A DNA stretch of 63,304 nucleotides. Origin: Adlercreutzia mucosicola DSM 19490 (GTDB lineage Bacteria > Actinomycetota > Coriobacteriia > Coriobacteriales > Eggerthellaceae). Numbering within the stretch: position 1 is the first letter of the stretch; every line of letters starts with the position of its first letter. The stretch covers positions 1-63,304 of the forward strand of contig NZ_AUGK01000018.1 in the NCBI RefSeq assembly GCF_000422625.1, written 5' to 3'. The position numbers and the translations under genes are program-made. A model generated the notes under the pieces. That model worked only from the letters and a program-made list of their open reading frames with translations. It was not told the origin of the DNA and did no database searches. This document shows, piece by piece, positions 52,521-61,577 of the stretch.

Positions 52521-53435
52521 GTGTCCCTCGCTTTTCTCTACAATGTGGCAAGCTGCATTGCCTATGCGTTTGCCACCGCCGCCTATGGGAGCTTGTACTA
52601 TGTCGAGTGCAAACGGGGCTACCTCTTCGTCGCGCTCATCTTCTTTGCGTACACGATAGATATTGTTCTATTATTTATGTACGAGTTCGTTCCAGAATTC
52701 GCACTGCAATTCGAAGGCGTGAGAAGCGTCTACCCCATGTTCCACACTGCATATAACATGGTTGTAATCCTCCTGTATCGGCTTGTGCTCGGCAACTTGC
52801 TCTCGCGCAGGTTTTCTCCTATCGAGGGATTCTTTTGGGCGGTTTGCATGATGGTGGCTTGGGCAAGCGGCGCTTCATCGGTTGAAACGGTTGCATTATG
52901 GCGCGAGTTCCTCTTTGCCAGGTTGCTGGCATTGTGGGTGATAGGGTACGGTGCCTGCTGTTTGGTGGCGGAGTTTCAACACATGAGTCGTTGGCGATGG
53001 GTTTTCTCGCTTGTGCTTGTGCTTGTATATGCTCTGGGAGAAACGGCAACGTATTTGGACTTCTTTGGACAGGCGAACGGCGGGGGCTCTGCCTCTCCTC
53101 GTAAGGCTCCCGTCGAGATTATGGCACTCTGCTTCACCGTGGCTGCGTACGTCTTCCTCGCGCATCATCGGCGGATACGCAATGCGCAGCTGGCGGAATC
53201 CCTTGTACCCTGGATCGCTCGCGAATACGGGCTGACCAAGCGCGAGGAAGTACTGTTGTTGCTCCTTGAAAAGGGCGCGTCGAACAAGGAGATTGCCGAG
53301 CAAGAATACATTTCCGTCAACACGGTGAAAACCCACATATCGAATGTCTACGCCAAGCTTGGTGTATGTAGCCGAGACGAGCTTGCGCAAAAACTTAGAG
53401 AGGAACTGCGCGGCCGCAAGAGGGCCGGATTCTGA
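52521..53435 (+). CDS. Membrane-embedded LuxR regulator, original neighbour of the amidohydrolase
   Basis: A 304-residue protein with about seven hydrophobic helices (residues 1-215) and a LuxR helix-turn-helix (LTKREEVLLLLLEKGASNKEIAEQEYISVNTVKTHISNVYAKLGV). GTG 52521 is taken as start because AAGGAGGAG lies at 52510-52518; the gap is short. A TATAAT-like TCTATAATG at 52487-52495 may be its -10 box, only about 30 bases from the IS end. Removing the IS would leave it divergent from the amidohydrolase gene with a gap of about 240 bp. Confidence 0.87.
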   Translation: MSLAFLYNVASCIAYAFATAAYGSLYYVECKRGYLFVALIFFAYTIDIVLLFMYEFVPEFALQFEGVRSVYPMFHTAYNMVVILLYRLVLGNLLSRRFSPIEGFFWAVCMMVAWASGASSVETVALWREFLFARLLALWVIGYGACCLVAEFQHMSRWRWVFSLVLVLVYALGETATYLDFFGQANGGGSASPRKAPVEIMALCFTVAAYVFLAHHRRIRNAQLAESLVPWIAREYGLTKREEVLLLLLEKGASNKEIAEQEYISVNTVKTHISNVYAKLGVCSRDELAQKLREELRGRKRAGF

Positions 53436-53479
53436 GAGGCTGTGGGTCGGTGCGGCTATGCGGCCGCCCCCTACGGGAT

Positions 53480-53495
53480 CGGCCGTCTACGGCCG
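53480..53495. terminator. Hairpin between convergent LuxR genes
   Basis: CGGCCGT-CT-ACGGCCG (53480-53495), followed by TTCTT; placed between the stop at 53435 and the minus-strand stop at 53500. Confidence 0.5.
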
Positions 53496-53499
53496 TTCT

Positions 53500-54468
53500 T
53501 CATCCCTTCCAGAACAGCTGGGTGAGTTCTTGACGGGTGGTGGTGTCGGTTTTCTTCAAAATGTTGTGCACATGGGCCTTCACAGTGCCCAGGGCCAGTT
53601 GCAGCGAACTGGCGATGTTCTGGTTGTCCTTGCCCTGCAGCACCTCTTCCAAGATGACGCGCTCGCGCGCGGTCAGGTGATAGCGCTCGCAGAAGGCGGG
53701 AAGCAGCTCGTCCATGTATTCCTGGGTATCGGGTGCGTCGGTGCTCGGCGGTTCCTTGGAACGGAGACGCAGGGTGTCGGCGGCAGCGCGCAGGGTGAAG
53801 AACGACAGGGCCAAAAGCAGGATGTTCTCGGAGAAGTTCCGCTCGCTGATATAGAGAGGCAAAAGATCAGCATTCGCAAAGAAGCTGGCATCGAGGACAA
53901 GGATCATGCCGACATCTTCGATGAGGACGCATAGGCACAGGGCCGTCGTGACGAAGAACAGCGGCTCCTGGCGGCGCAGGCGAGCCTTCTCCACTTCGTT
54001 GCGGGCAGTGCAGTAGCGGTAGGCTCCGAAAGCCAGGCACCACAGGAGAAAGGCCTGGCGCAGTGTGTAAAAGAGCCACTGACGAAACTCGTCTACGGGC
54101 AGGCACAGCACGACGATCTCGCTGGTTGCGACGAAGACCAGGGCCGGGGCGAGGCACCAGGTGCGCCGGCGCTCGTTCACGAAATCACACAAGATGAGCC
54201 ACATGGGTTCGAGGGTGCCCAGGGCGAGCAGTATCTTCAACTGCGGATGGTCGATGGTATAGAACTGAGTGATGGAGTACTCGACGTTCTGGCCCAAATA
54301 CTCGTATTGAAAGATAAGCGCGAGATCGAGGAAGTAGAACAGCAGCATGGCCGCGGCGAAGAGGAACGAGCGACGTCGCGAAACGAAGTAGGCCGAAAGC
54401 GACACGGAGCCCGATGCCACGCAGACGAGCATCACGACGATGGTATAGAGGTAGAACGCTGTCTCCAA
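53500..54468 (-). CDS. Membrane-embedded LuxR regulator next to the agmatine operon
   Basis: A 322-residue protein: about seven hydrophobic helices (residues 5-235), then LuxR helix-turn-helix (LTARERVILEEVLQGKDNQNIASSLQLALGTVKAHVHNILKKT). It begins with TTG (54468), supported by GAGGAGG seven bases upstream. It diverges from the putrescine carbamoyltransferase gene across 330 bp containing an inverted repeat. Inference: regulates agmatine catabolism, perhaps sensing agmatine or putrescine. Confidence 0.86.
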   Translation of the reverse strand: METAFYLYTIVVMLVCVASGSVSLSAYFVSRRRSFLFAAAMLLFYFLDLALIFQYEYLGQNVEYSITQFYTIDHPQLKILLALGTLEPMWLILCDFVNERRRTWCLAPALVFVATSEIVVLCLPVDEFRQWLFYTLRQAFLLWCLAFGAYRYCTARNEVEKARLRRQEPLFFVTTALCLCVLIEDVGMILVLDASFFANADLLPLYISERNFSENILLLALSFFTLRAAADTLRLRSKEPPSTDAPDTQEYMDELLPAFCERYHLTARERVILEEVLQGKDNQNIASSLQLALGTVKAHVHNILKKTDTTTRQELTQLFWKG

Positions 54469-54613
54469 AGCGAGCCTCCTCGATAATGCACAGAGTCCGA
54501 TGATAAACCATGGCGATCTAGGGCGGATTAGGCTGCGTCACGCGTTGAGAAGCCGGTAAAAAATGCATTGGCTTTTTCTACCATAGAAACCAGTTCAATA
54601 CGTCTAAGCACTA

Positions 54614-54665
54614 GGATTATTTGGGATTAGGTGCGCGGTGAGCTTTTACCACCTGAAAATAATCC
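54614..54665. promoter_or_regulatory. Inverted repeat upstream of the agmatine operon
   Basis: GGATTATTT (54614-54622) and AAATAATCC (54657-54665) pair perfectly, with AGGTG/CACCT nested inside. The gap 54469-54798 holds no gene; this is the clearest candidate operator in it. Confidence 0.5.
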
Positions 54666-54798
54666 CGGTTATTTCTTCTCAAAACCTTCGCTGCGCCCCA
54701 TGCTGTGCGCCAAGAGGAGCGCCTCGCCGATCCCGGGGCGCTCGGGACGCGGTCCTGCAAGGGGCAGGCCGGTCCCAGAGAACCTTTAGGAGGTTTCC

Positions 54799-55869
54799 AT
54801 GGTCAAGGATTACATCGACACCAACGACTTCACCAAGGAGGAGCTGCTCGGCATGGTAGATCTGGCCATCGCCATGAAGGGGCTCATCAAGGAGGGCGGC
54901 GAGTACCCGCTGCTGCTGAAGAACAAGACCCTCGGCATGATCTTCCAGCAGGTGTCCACCCGCACCCGCATCTCCTTCGAGACGGCCATGACCGACCTCG
55001 GCGGTCACGCCCAGTTCTTCGGCCCCGGCTCCATCCAGCTGGGTGGTCATGAGTCCATCGAGGACTCCGGCCGCGTCATGGGAAGCCTCGTCGACATCCT
55101 CATGGCCCGCGTCGACCGCCACAAGGACGTGGTGAGCCTGGCGAAGTACTCCGCGGCCCCCGTCATCAACGGCATGAGCGAGTACAACCATCCCACCCAG
55201 GAACTCGGCGATCTCATGACCATGATCGAGAACCTGCCCGCCGGCAAGAAGATCGAGGACTGCAAGTTTGCCTTCATCGGCGATGCCACCCAGACCTGCG
55301 TGTCGCTCATGTTCATCTGCTCGAAGATGGGCATGGACTTCGTGCAGTTCGGGCCGAAGGGGCATCAGATTCCCGACGGCGCCCTGCATATAGGCACCGA
55401 TGAGGAGCGCGCTGCCTTCGGCAAGCAGCTCATGGCTATCGGTGAGGAGAACTGCAAGGTCTCCGGCGGCACCATCACCATTTCTGACGACATCTCCTGC
55501 ATCGAGGGTGCCGACTTCGTGTACACCGATGTGTGGTACGGCCTCTACGACGAGGAAGTCTCCAGCTCCAGCTACATGGACGTGTTCTATCCGAAGTACC
55601 AGGTGACCTGGGATATGATGAACGTGGCCGGTCCGAACAGCATGTTCATGCACTGCCTGCCCGCCAACCGTGGCGAAGAAGTGGTGGACGAGGTAATGGA
55701 CGACCCCGCGCGCAGCCTGTGCTGGGACGAGGCCGAGAACCGCAAGCACTCCATTCGCGCCATCCTGGCCACTCTCTGCCCCCAGAGCGAGCCCGACGAG
55801 CAGAAGGCCACGGCCTACCGCGCCACCATCGATGAGCGCATGGCGGCCCTCGGTAAGCACGGTCTGTAA
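54799..55869 (+). CDS. Putrescine carbamoyltransferase
   Basis: A 356-residue transcarbamylase. Carbamoyl-phosphate motif STRTR (53-57) in [17 protein letters not shown] in [11 protein letters not shown], and HCLPA near the end. The segment [12 protein letters not shown] is the putrescine-type version that replaces the ornithine-specific SMG loop, and the C-terminal helix region extends beyond ornithine enzymes. It phosphorolyses N-carbamoylputrescine to putrescine and carbamoyl phosphate. AGGAGG precedes ATG 54799; antiporter and deiminase genes follow. Confidence 0.92.
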   Translation: MVKDYIDTNDFTKEELLGMVDLAIAMKGLIKEGGEYPLLLKNKTLGMIFQQVSTRTRISFETAMTDLGGHAQFFGPGSIQLGGHESIEDSGRVMGSLVDILMARVDRHKDVVSLAKYSAAPVINGMSEYNHPTQELGDLMTMIENLPAGKKIEDCKFAFIGDATQTCVSLMFICSKMGMDFVQFGPKGHQIPDGALHIGTDEERAAFGKQLMAIGEENCKVSGGTITISDDISCIEGADFVYTDVWYGLYDEEVSSSSYMDVFYPKYQVTWDMMNVAGPNSMFMHCLPANRGEEVVDEVMDDPARSLCWDEAENRKHSIRAILATLCPQSEPDEQKATAYRATIDERMAALGKHGL

Positions 55870-55932
55870 GACGTACCAGGTCGGGGGAGCTGCGGCTCCC
55901 CCGCCTTTATCTTCCAAGTAAGGAGCCACACT

Positions 55933-57450
55933 ATGAGTGGTAAGAAGAAATTCTCCTTCGTGTCCGTTATCCTGTCGGTGATTTGCGTGGTGTTCGTGTG
56001 CGAGGCGGCGGCGCCGGCTGCTGCCATCGGCAACCAGCAGTTCTTCTGGTGGATCTTCCTTATCATCACCTTCCTTCTGCCCTACGGCATGGTGGCGGCC
56101 GAGCTCGGCACCGCCTACGACTCCGAGGGCGGCATCTACGACTGGGTGCGCGATGCTTTGGGCGACAAGTGGGGTGCCCGTATCAGCTGGTACTACTGGA
56201 TCAACTTCCCGCTGTGGATCGCCAGCTTGGCCACCCTGTTCCCGCCGATCCTCGGTATGGTGTTCGGGGCCGACATCGAGTCGAACATCTGGCTCACGCT
56301 GGGCATCGAGATCGCCTTCGTGTGGATCGTCGTGTTCATGAGCTTCTCCAAGGTGTCCGACTCCGAGTGGATTCTGAACGGCGGAGCCGTCTTGAAGGTG
56401 CTCGTGGCCGTGTCGGTGGGCGTGCTCGGTATCTGGTATGCTTGCGCCAACGGATTTGCCGGATCCATGGCCCCCGAGACGTTCCTGCCCGACGTGACCA
56501 ACACTGCCGCGCTCGGCTACCTGTCCATCATCATCTTCAACTTCACGGGCTTCGAGGTGGTCTGCACCTTCGCCAAGGACATGCAGAACCCGGCCCGCGA
56601 CATTCCGAAGGCCATCATCCTGGGCGGCCTGGCCATTGGCGCCATCTACCTGTTCTGCGGCTTCGGCATCGGCGCCGCCATCCCGGCCGACCAGATCGAC
56701 CCCGACTTCGGCATGATCGTGGCCGTAATGACCATGGTGGGCGAAACCTCCCCCATCTTCATCATCATCGCCGTGGTGTTCCTCATCACCCTGTTCGCGA
56801 ACATGGCCTCCTGGTCCTTCGGCGTGAACGCCGTGGCCCAGTACGCCGCGAAGAACCAGAACATGCCGAAGGTCTTCGCCCACGAGAATCCGAAGACCGG
56901 CATGCCCACCGGTGCCGCCGTTGTGAACGGCATCGTGGCTACCGCCGTGCTGCTCATCCAGCTCATCCCCAACGAGGCCATCTCTAACGGGTTGTTCTGG
57001 ACGCTGTTCGCCACCTCGGTCGTGTTCCTGCTGCTCACCTACATCCCCATGTTCCCGGCGTTCATCAAGCTGCGCAAGGTGGATGCGAACCGTCCGCGCG
57101 TGTATCGCCTCCCCTTCCAGGGTACGGCTATGAAGGTTATTCTGGCCATCCCGGTCATCGAGCTGGTGCTGGCCGTCGTGGCCACGCTCGTGCCGTTCTC
57201 GGCCGAGGAAGTGGCGGACAAGGTGCCGATGATCGCCATCTTCATCATATTCCTCCTTATGGGCGAGGTGCTGCGCGTGGTGAGCGCCCGCGGCCGCAAA
57301 GAAGAGTTCACGGGCCTCACCGAGGCCACGGCTGCCGAGCGCTTGGCCGCCGAAGCCGCCGGCGAGACGGACTCGCTGGAGCCTGCCGACCCCGCCCAGA
57401 TCGAGGCCATCCTGGCCGCCAACGGCGGCAAACCCGAGAAGGTCCTGTAG
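55933..57450 (+). CDS. aguD: Agmatine/putrescine antiporter, APC superfamily
   Basis: A 505-residue carrier with 12 hydrophobic segments, including MVAAELGTAYDSEGGIYDWVRDALG (APC opening motif), NFTGFEVVCTFAKDMQNPARDIPKA and NPKTGMPTGAAVVNG. Gene order between putrescine carbamoyltransferase and agmatine deiminase is that of known agmatine clusters, where the carrier exchanges external agmatine for internal putrescine. The cytoplasmic tail of about 55 residues is acidic and Ala-rich. Confidence 0.9.
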   Translation: MSGKKKFSFVSVILSVICVVFVCEAAAPAAAIGNQQFFWWIFLIITFLLPYGMVAAELGTAYDSEGGIYDWVRDALGDKWGARISWYYWINFPLWIASLATLFPPILGMVFGADIESNIWLTLGIEIAFVWIVVFMSFSKVSDSEWILNGGAVLKVLVAVSVGVLGIWYACANGFAGSMAPETFLPDVTNTAALGYLSIIIFNFTGFEVVCTFAKDMQNPARDIPKAIILGGLAIGAIYLFCGFGIGAAIPADQIDPDFGMIVAVMTMVGETSPIFIIIAVVFLITLFANMASWSFGVNAVAQYAAKNQNMPKVFAHENPKTGMPTGAAVVNGIVATAVLLIQLIPNEAISNGLFWTLFATSVVFLLLTYIPMFPAFIKLRKVDANRPRVYRLPFQGTAMKVILAIPVIELVLAVVATLVPFSAEEVADKVPMIAIFIIFLLMGEVLRVVSARGRKEEFTGLTEATAAERLAAEAAGETDSLEPADPAQIEAILAANGGKPEKVL

Positions 57451-57584
57451 CCTTAACCATCAGGGCCTCCGTGGAACCGAGGCGGGTCTGTGCCGGCCGC
57501 CTCTGACCAAGTGGTGCCGGGGCGCGCCCGAACTCTTCGACGCGCCCCCGATCCCGAAACCATTTCACTCCGAAAGGATTCCCC

Positions 57585-58790
57585 ATGAAGACTATTTACG
57601 AGTCTGACTCTACCCCCGCCGCCGACGGCTTCTTCATGCCTGCCGAGTTCGCCCCGCAGGAGCGCGTGTGGATAGGCTGGCCGCACCGCACCGACACCTG
57701 GGCCCACGGCGCCAAGCCGGCTCAGAAGCAGTACGCTGCCATCGCTCGGGCCATCGCCGAGTTCACGCCGGTCGTCATGTGCGCCAACGAGGACGACTAC
57801 GCCAACTGCAAGGCCGTCTTCGAGGACGATGAGAATGTGACCGTTATCGAGATGACCACCGACGACGCCTGGTTCCGCGACACGGGGGCCACCTACGTCA
57901 TTAACGGTAAGGGCGACAAGCGCGCCTGCGACTGGCACTTCAATGCCTACGGCGGCTTCGTCGACGGCCTGTACTTCCCGTGGAAGGCCGACGATCAGAT
58001 CGCCTGCAAGATGGCCGAGCTGTCGTACTGCCGCCGCTACCGTCCCGACGACATGATCCTCGAGGGCGGCTCCATCACCGTGGACGGCGAGGGCACCCTC
58101 GTGGTGACCGACCAGTGCCTGCTCTCCCCGGGCCGCACCGCCTCTGCCGTGTTGGCCGACGAGGCCGACGAGGACACCATCTGGCCCGTCTACGCCAAGA
58201 AGTTCCAGCCCTGGAGCGAGGAGCTGCGCGCTTATATGGACGAGCACCTGAAGGCCTATCTGGGCGTTGAGAAGGTCATCTGGGTGAAGGAAGGCATCGA
58301 TCCCGAGGAGACCAACGGCCACATCGACGACGTGGCCACCTTCATCGCCCCTGGCGTCATGGCCTGCATCTGGACCGACGACCCGAACTACCCCTTCTAC
58401 CGCCAGTGTCATGAGGCTTACGAGACGCTGTCGGGCGCGGTGGACGCGAAGGGTCGCGCCATCAAGGTGTACAAGCTGCCTATGCCGGCGAATCCCCTGT
58501 ACATGGATCAGGCCTCCTGCGACACCATCGACATCGACGAGAATGCCGAGCCGCGCGTGGCCGATGAGCCGCTGATCGCCTCTTACATGAACTATCTCGT
58601 GACCAACGGTGGCGTCATCGTGCCGCAGTACGGCGACGAGAACGACCAGCTGGCCGTGGACACGCTGCAGCAGATCTACGACGAGGTGTGGGGCGAGGGC
58701 GTCTATAAGTGCGTGGGTGTCCAGTCCGATCAGGTCGTCTACGGCGGCGGCAACATCCACTGCATCACCCAGCAGGAGCCCAAGGCGTAG
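57585..58790 (+). CDS. aguA: Agmatine deiminase
   Basis: A 401-residue enzyme that converts agmatine to N-carbamoylputrescine and ammonia. It has the guanidino-modifying fold: ERVWIGWPHRTDTW, TTDDAWFRDTGATYVIN, FNAYGGFVDGLYFPW, LEGGSITVDGEGTLVVTDQCLLSPGR, and catalytic Cys393 in GGGNIHCITQQEPK. Longer than the usual 365-380 residues because of a stretch around 180-215. AAAGGA precedes ATG 57585. End of the operon, followed by a strong terminator. Confidence 0.95.
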   Translation: MKTIYESDSTPAADGFFMPAEFAPQERVWIGWPHRTDTWAHGAKPAQKQYAAIARAIAEFTPVVMCANEDDYANCKAVFEDDENVTVIEMTTDDAWFRDTGATYVINGKGDKRACDWHFNAYGGFVDGLYFPWKADDQIACKMAELSYCRRYRPDDMILEGGSITVDGEGTLVVTDQCLLSPGRTASAVLADEADEDTIWPVYAKKFQPWSEELRAYMDEHLKAYLGVEKVIWVKEGIDPEETNGHIDDVATFIAPGVMACIWTDDPNYPFYRQCHEAYETLSGAVDAKGRAIKVYKLPMPANPLYMDQASCDTIDIDENAEPRVADEPLIASYMNYLVTNGGVIVPQYGDENDQLAVDTLQQIYDEVWGEGVYKCVGVQSDQVVYGGGNIHCITQQEPKA

Positions 58791-58835
58791 GGGTAATGCC
58801 CGTACAGGGCTCAGAGTTTCCTGACGTCCGAAGCG

Positions 58836-58872
58836 GAAGGCCCGCAGCGAGGAAGCTGCGGGCCTTCGTTTT
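58836..58872 (+). terminator. Terminator of the agmatine operon
   Basis: GAAGGCCCGCAGC (58836-58848), loop GAGGAA, GCTGCGGGCCTTC (58855-58867), then GTTTT. Confidence 0.88.
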
Positions 58873-58910
58873 GCGGGTGGGGAAAGGCGCGTGGGGGTGG
58901 GGCGAAGGGT

Positions 58911-60392
58911 CTATGACGCATCGCGCAAAAACGCCTCGTAGCCGCGACGGGCCTCGTAGATGTCGGCCTTGCTCGTCACTTCCCAGGGGCTGTGCATGGA
59001 GAGCACCGGCACGCCCGAGTCGATGACGTCCATGCCGTACTTCGCGGGGATGTAGGCGATGGTTCCGCCGCCGCCCACGTCGACTTTGCCCAGTTCGGCA
59101 GTCTGGAAGCTCACGCCAGCGTCGTCCATAATGCGGCGCACGAGGGCCACGTACTCGGCCGAGGCATCGTTGGAGCCGCTCTTGCCGCGGGCGCCGGTGT
59201 ACTTGTTGAATACGAGTCCGCGGCCCAGGTAGGCGGAGTTCTTTGCTTCGAAGACGCTCGCGTAGGCCGGGTCGAAGCCGGCGGACACATCGGAGGACAG
59301 CATGCGCGAGCGAGTCAGCGCCCGGCGCAGGGCAAGGGGGCTGTCCTCGCCGGCAAGCGCCATGATCTCGGCGATAGTGTTCTCGAAGAACATCGAGGCC
59401 ATGCCCGAGGCACCCACGCTGCCGATTTCCTCTTTGTCAACCAGTACGCACACGGCGGTGCGGGCGGGCGTGTCGTCGCCCAAAGCCAGCTGAGCGGCCA
59501 GCGACGTGTAGGCGCACACGCGGTCGTCCTGGCCGTAGCCGATAACCATGGAACGGTCGAAGCCCAAATCGCGGGCACGGCCGGCGGGCACCACTTCCAG
59601 CTCGGCGGAGAGGAAGTCCTCCTCGGTGATGCCGTACTTGTCGGCCAGAAGCGACAGCACCATGGCTTTCACCGGGTCTTTGGCAGTCTTGTCGGCCGGG
59701 GCATCGGCAGTATCGGCAGCTGCAGCGACCGCGGCGGCTTTCTCGGCTTCGGCAGCGTCGGCATCCGCGTCGGCACCCTCGGCCGCCAGCGGGCGATTGC
59801 CCACGAGCACGTCCAGATCCTCGCCTTCCACCACTTTGGAGCCCTTTTTGTCCATCTGCTGAGCGCCCAGGTGCGGCAGCAGATCGGTCACGCAGAACAC
59901 CGGGTCGGCGGGGTCCTCGCCGATGTTCACTTCCACCACCTCGCCGCCGGTGGTGGCCACCACGCCGTGCAGGGCCAGCGGCAGGGCTGTCCACTGGTAG
60001 TTCTTGATGCCGCCGTAGTAGTGGGTGTCCAGAAGCGCGAAGTCGTTCGCCTCGTACAGCGGGTTCTGCTTGATGTCCAGGCGCGGCGAGTCGATGTGGG
60101 CCCCCAGGATGTTCAGGCCCTCCGACAGGGGTGCGGCGCCTACGTGCACGAGCACGACGGCCTTGCCCTGGGCGCAGGCCCACAGCTTGCTGCCCGGGCC
60201 CACCGGCGTGCCGGCGGCGATGCAGTCGGCCAGGGAATCGTAGCCGGCGTCCTCGGCGGCGGCGATGGCGGCCGCGGCGCATTCCCGCTCGGTCTTGTTC
60301 GCCGAAATGAAGTCGATATAGTCGGCGGCCAGCGCCTCCAGCGCGTCGTTGTCAGCTGCGGTGTACTTCTTCCAAGCTACTTCACGTTCCAC
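58911..60392 (-). CDS. M18-family aminopeptidase
   Basis: A 493-residue zinc aminopeptidase: metal-binding GAHIDSPRLDIKQNPLYE (His99, Asp101), catalytic VDKEEIGSVGASG and later VFNKYTG, AYIPAKYGMDVIDSGVPVLSMHSPWE. It trims N-terminal residues (often acidic) from peptides in the cytoplasm. Residues 203-240 are an unusual Ala/Asp/Glu-rich insert inside the domain typical of M18. GTG 60392 follows AAAAGGGGG. Single gene, divergent from rubrerythrin. Confidence 0.93.
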   Translation of the reverse strand: MEREVAWKKYTAADNDALEALAADYIDFISANKTERECAAAAIAAAEDAGYDSLADCIAAGTPVGPGSKLWACAQGKAVVLVHVGAAPLSEGLNILGAHIDSPRLDIKQNPLYEANDFALLDTHYYGGIKNYQWTALPLALHGVVATTGGEVVEVNIGEDPADPVFCVTDLLPHLGAQQMDKKGSKVVEGEDLDVLVGNRPLAAEGADADADAAEAEKAAAVAAAADTADAPADKTAKDPVKAMVLSLLADKYGITEEDFLSAELEVVPAGRARDLGFDRSMVIGYGQDDRVCAYTSLAAQLALGDDTPARTAVCVLVDKEEIGSVGASGMASMFFENTIAEIMALAGEDSPLALRRALTRSRMLSSDVSAGFDPAYASVFEAKNSAYLGRGLVFNKYTGARGKSGSNDASAEYVALVRRIMDDAGVSFQTAELGKVDVGGGGTIAYIPAKYGMDVIDSGVPVLSMHSPWEVTSKADIYEARRGYEAFLRDAS

Positions 60393-60602
60393 GGAATCCC
60401 CCTTTTCTCGGCGGTGTCAGATGTCGCGTTCCAGTATGCTACGAAACCGCAACGGATGGGCGCGGGGCCACGGAAAATCCCGCGCTGATGGCCATAATGG
60501 CTTCTGGTGCGCGTGTGCGGCGCGCGGCTTTTGTCGCTGCGCGGGCGACGTAAGAGGTTTGTGAAGCCTTGCGGTTCTGCGCGCGTTCCGAGCGCGGCGC
60601 AC

Positions 60603-60608
60603 TATACT
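60603..60608 (+). promoter_or_regulatory. Probable -10 box of the rubrerythrin gene
   Basis: TATACT at 60603-60608, about 65 bases before the start. No good -35 hexamer at the normal distance, so activator dependence is possible. A short GTCAA/TTGAC inverted repeat lies directly after. Confidence 0.45.
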
Positions 60609-60673
60609 GTCAGGCGTCAATTGTTTTGACCGCCAGAACACAAGAAGACGAGTCAAGAAGAAGGAGCGATTCC

Positions 60674-61282
60674 ATGAATCTGCGTGACGTTATTCCTACC
60701 GCTGAGAACTCCAGCAACTTCAACGTGGTTCCCGAGGCCATTACCGAGGTGGGCACCACTCTGGAGAACCTGAAGGCCGCCGTCTGCGGCGAGACCGGCG
60801 CTTCTGCCAAGTACGCCGCCTGCGCCGTGGCCGCCAAGGAGCAGGGCTTCGACCAGATCGCCCGCCTGTTCGAGGCCACCAGCGCCGCCGAGCAGATCCA
60901 CATCGGCCTGGAGGCCGGCGTGATCGCCGAGATGGAGCCGGGCTACGAGCGTCCTGCCGCCCCCGAGGCCGAGGGCATCGCCACCGACCTGAACCTCATC
61001 GCCGGTGCCCTGGGCGAGATCTACGAGACCTCCGACATGTACCCGAATTTCATCAAGGTCGCCATCGACGAGGGCAACAAGAAGGCCGAGATGGTGTTCA
61101 CCCGCGCCAAGCTGGCCGAGGCCGTGCACGCCGAGCTGTACATGGACGCCTACAACAACATCGACGCCCCCACCGACGAGGCCTATTACCTGTGCCCCAT
61201 CTGCGGCTACATCCACAAGGGCGACGACTTCGAGAAGTGCCCCATCTGCTTCACCCCGGCCGACAAGTTCCGCAAGTTTTAA
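60674..61282 (+). CDS. Rubrerythrin
   Basis: A 202-residue oxidative-stress protein: ferritin-like four-helix domain (LENLKAAVCGETGASAKYAACAVAAKEQG, EQIHIGLEAG, AEAVHAELYMDAY) carrying the di-iron Glu/His ligands, then a rubredoxin-like zinc ribbon with Cys174, 177, 189, 192 (CPICGYIHKG and CPIC). It reduces hydrogen peroxide in anaerobes. GAAGGAG precedes ATG 60674. Single gene with its own terminator. Confidence 0.95.
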   Translation: MNLRDVIPTAENSSNFNVVPEAITEVGTTLENLKAAVCGETGASAKYAACAVAAKEQGFDQIARLFEATSAAEQIHIGLEAGVIAEMEPGYERPAAPEAEGIATDLNLIAGALGEIYETSDMYPNFIKVAIDEGNKKAEMVFTRAKLAEAVHAELYMDAYNNIDAPTDEAYYLCPICGYIHKGDDFEKCPICFTPADKFRKF

Positions 61283-61308
61283 ACCTGTTGCGGAAACCAC
61301 GCCTGACG

Positions 61309-61340
61309 AAAGCGGCTGCCCCTTGGGGCGGCCGCTTTTT
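61309..61340 (+). terminator. Terminator after rubrerythrin
   Basis: AAAGCGGCTGCCCC (61309-61322) pairs with GGGGCGGCCGCTTT (61325-61338), one G-T pair, then TT. Bases 61341-61577 hold an AT-richer promoter region for the next gene. Confidence 0.85.
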
Positions 61341-61577
61341 GCATAGTTGCGGTCAGCCAACTGGCGGAATATGCACGAGATCGTGAGTTATGAGCCCCTG
61401 CACAAGACGCTTTCAAGAGAAATTAGCGTAAAGCATATAAATTGGAAGCAAGAAGGCCTTCTTGGACGCTGACAACTCGAGATCTTGTGCAAAAACAGGG
61501 CGATTCGTTGACGAAGGATGGCGTTTTGCGTGTAGGATGGGATCGTTGGAAGTTGCTTGCGAAGGAGGTGAGAGGGC

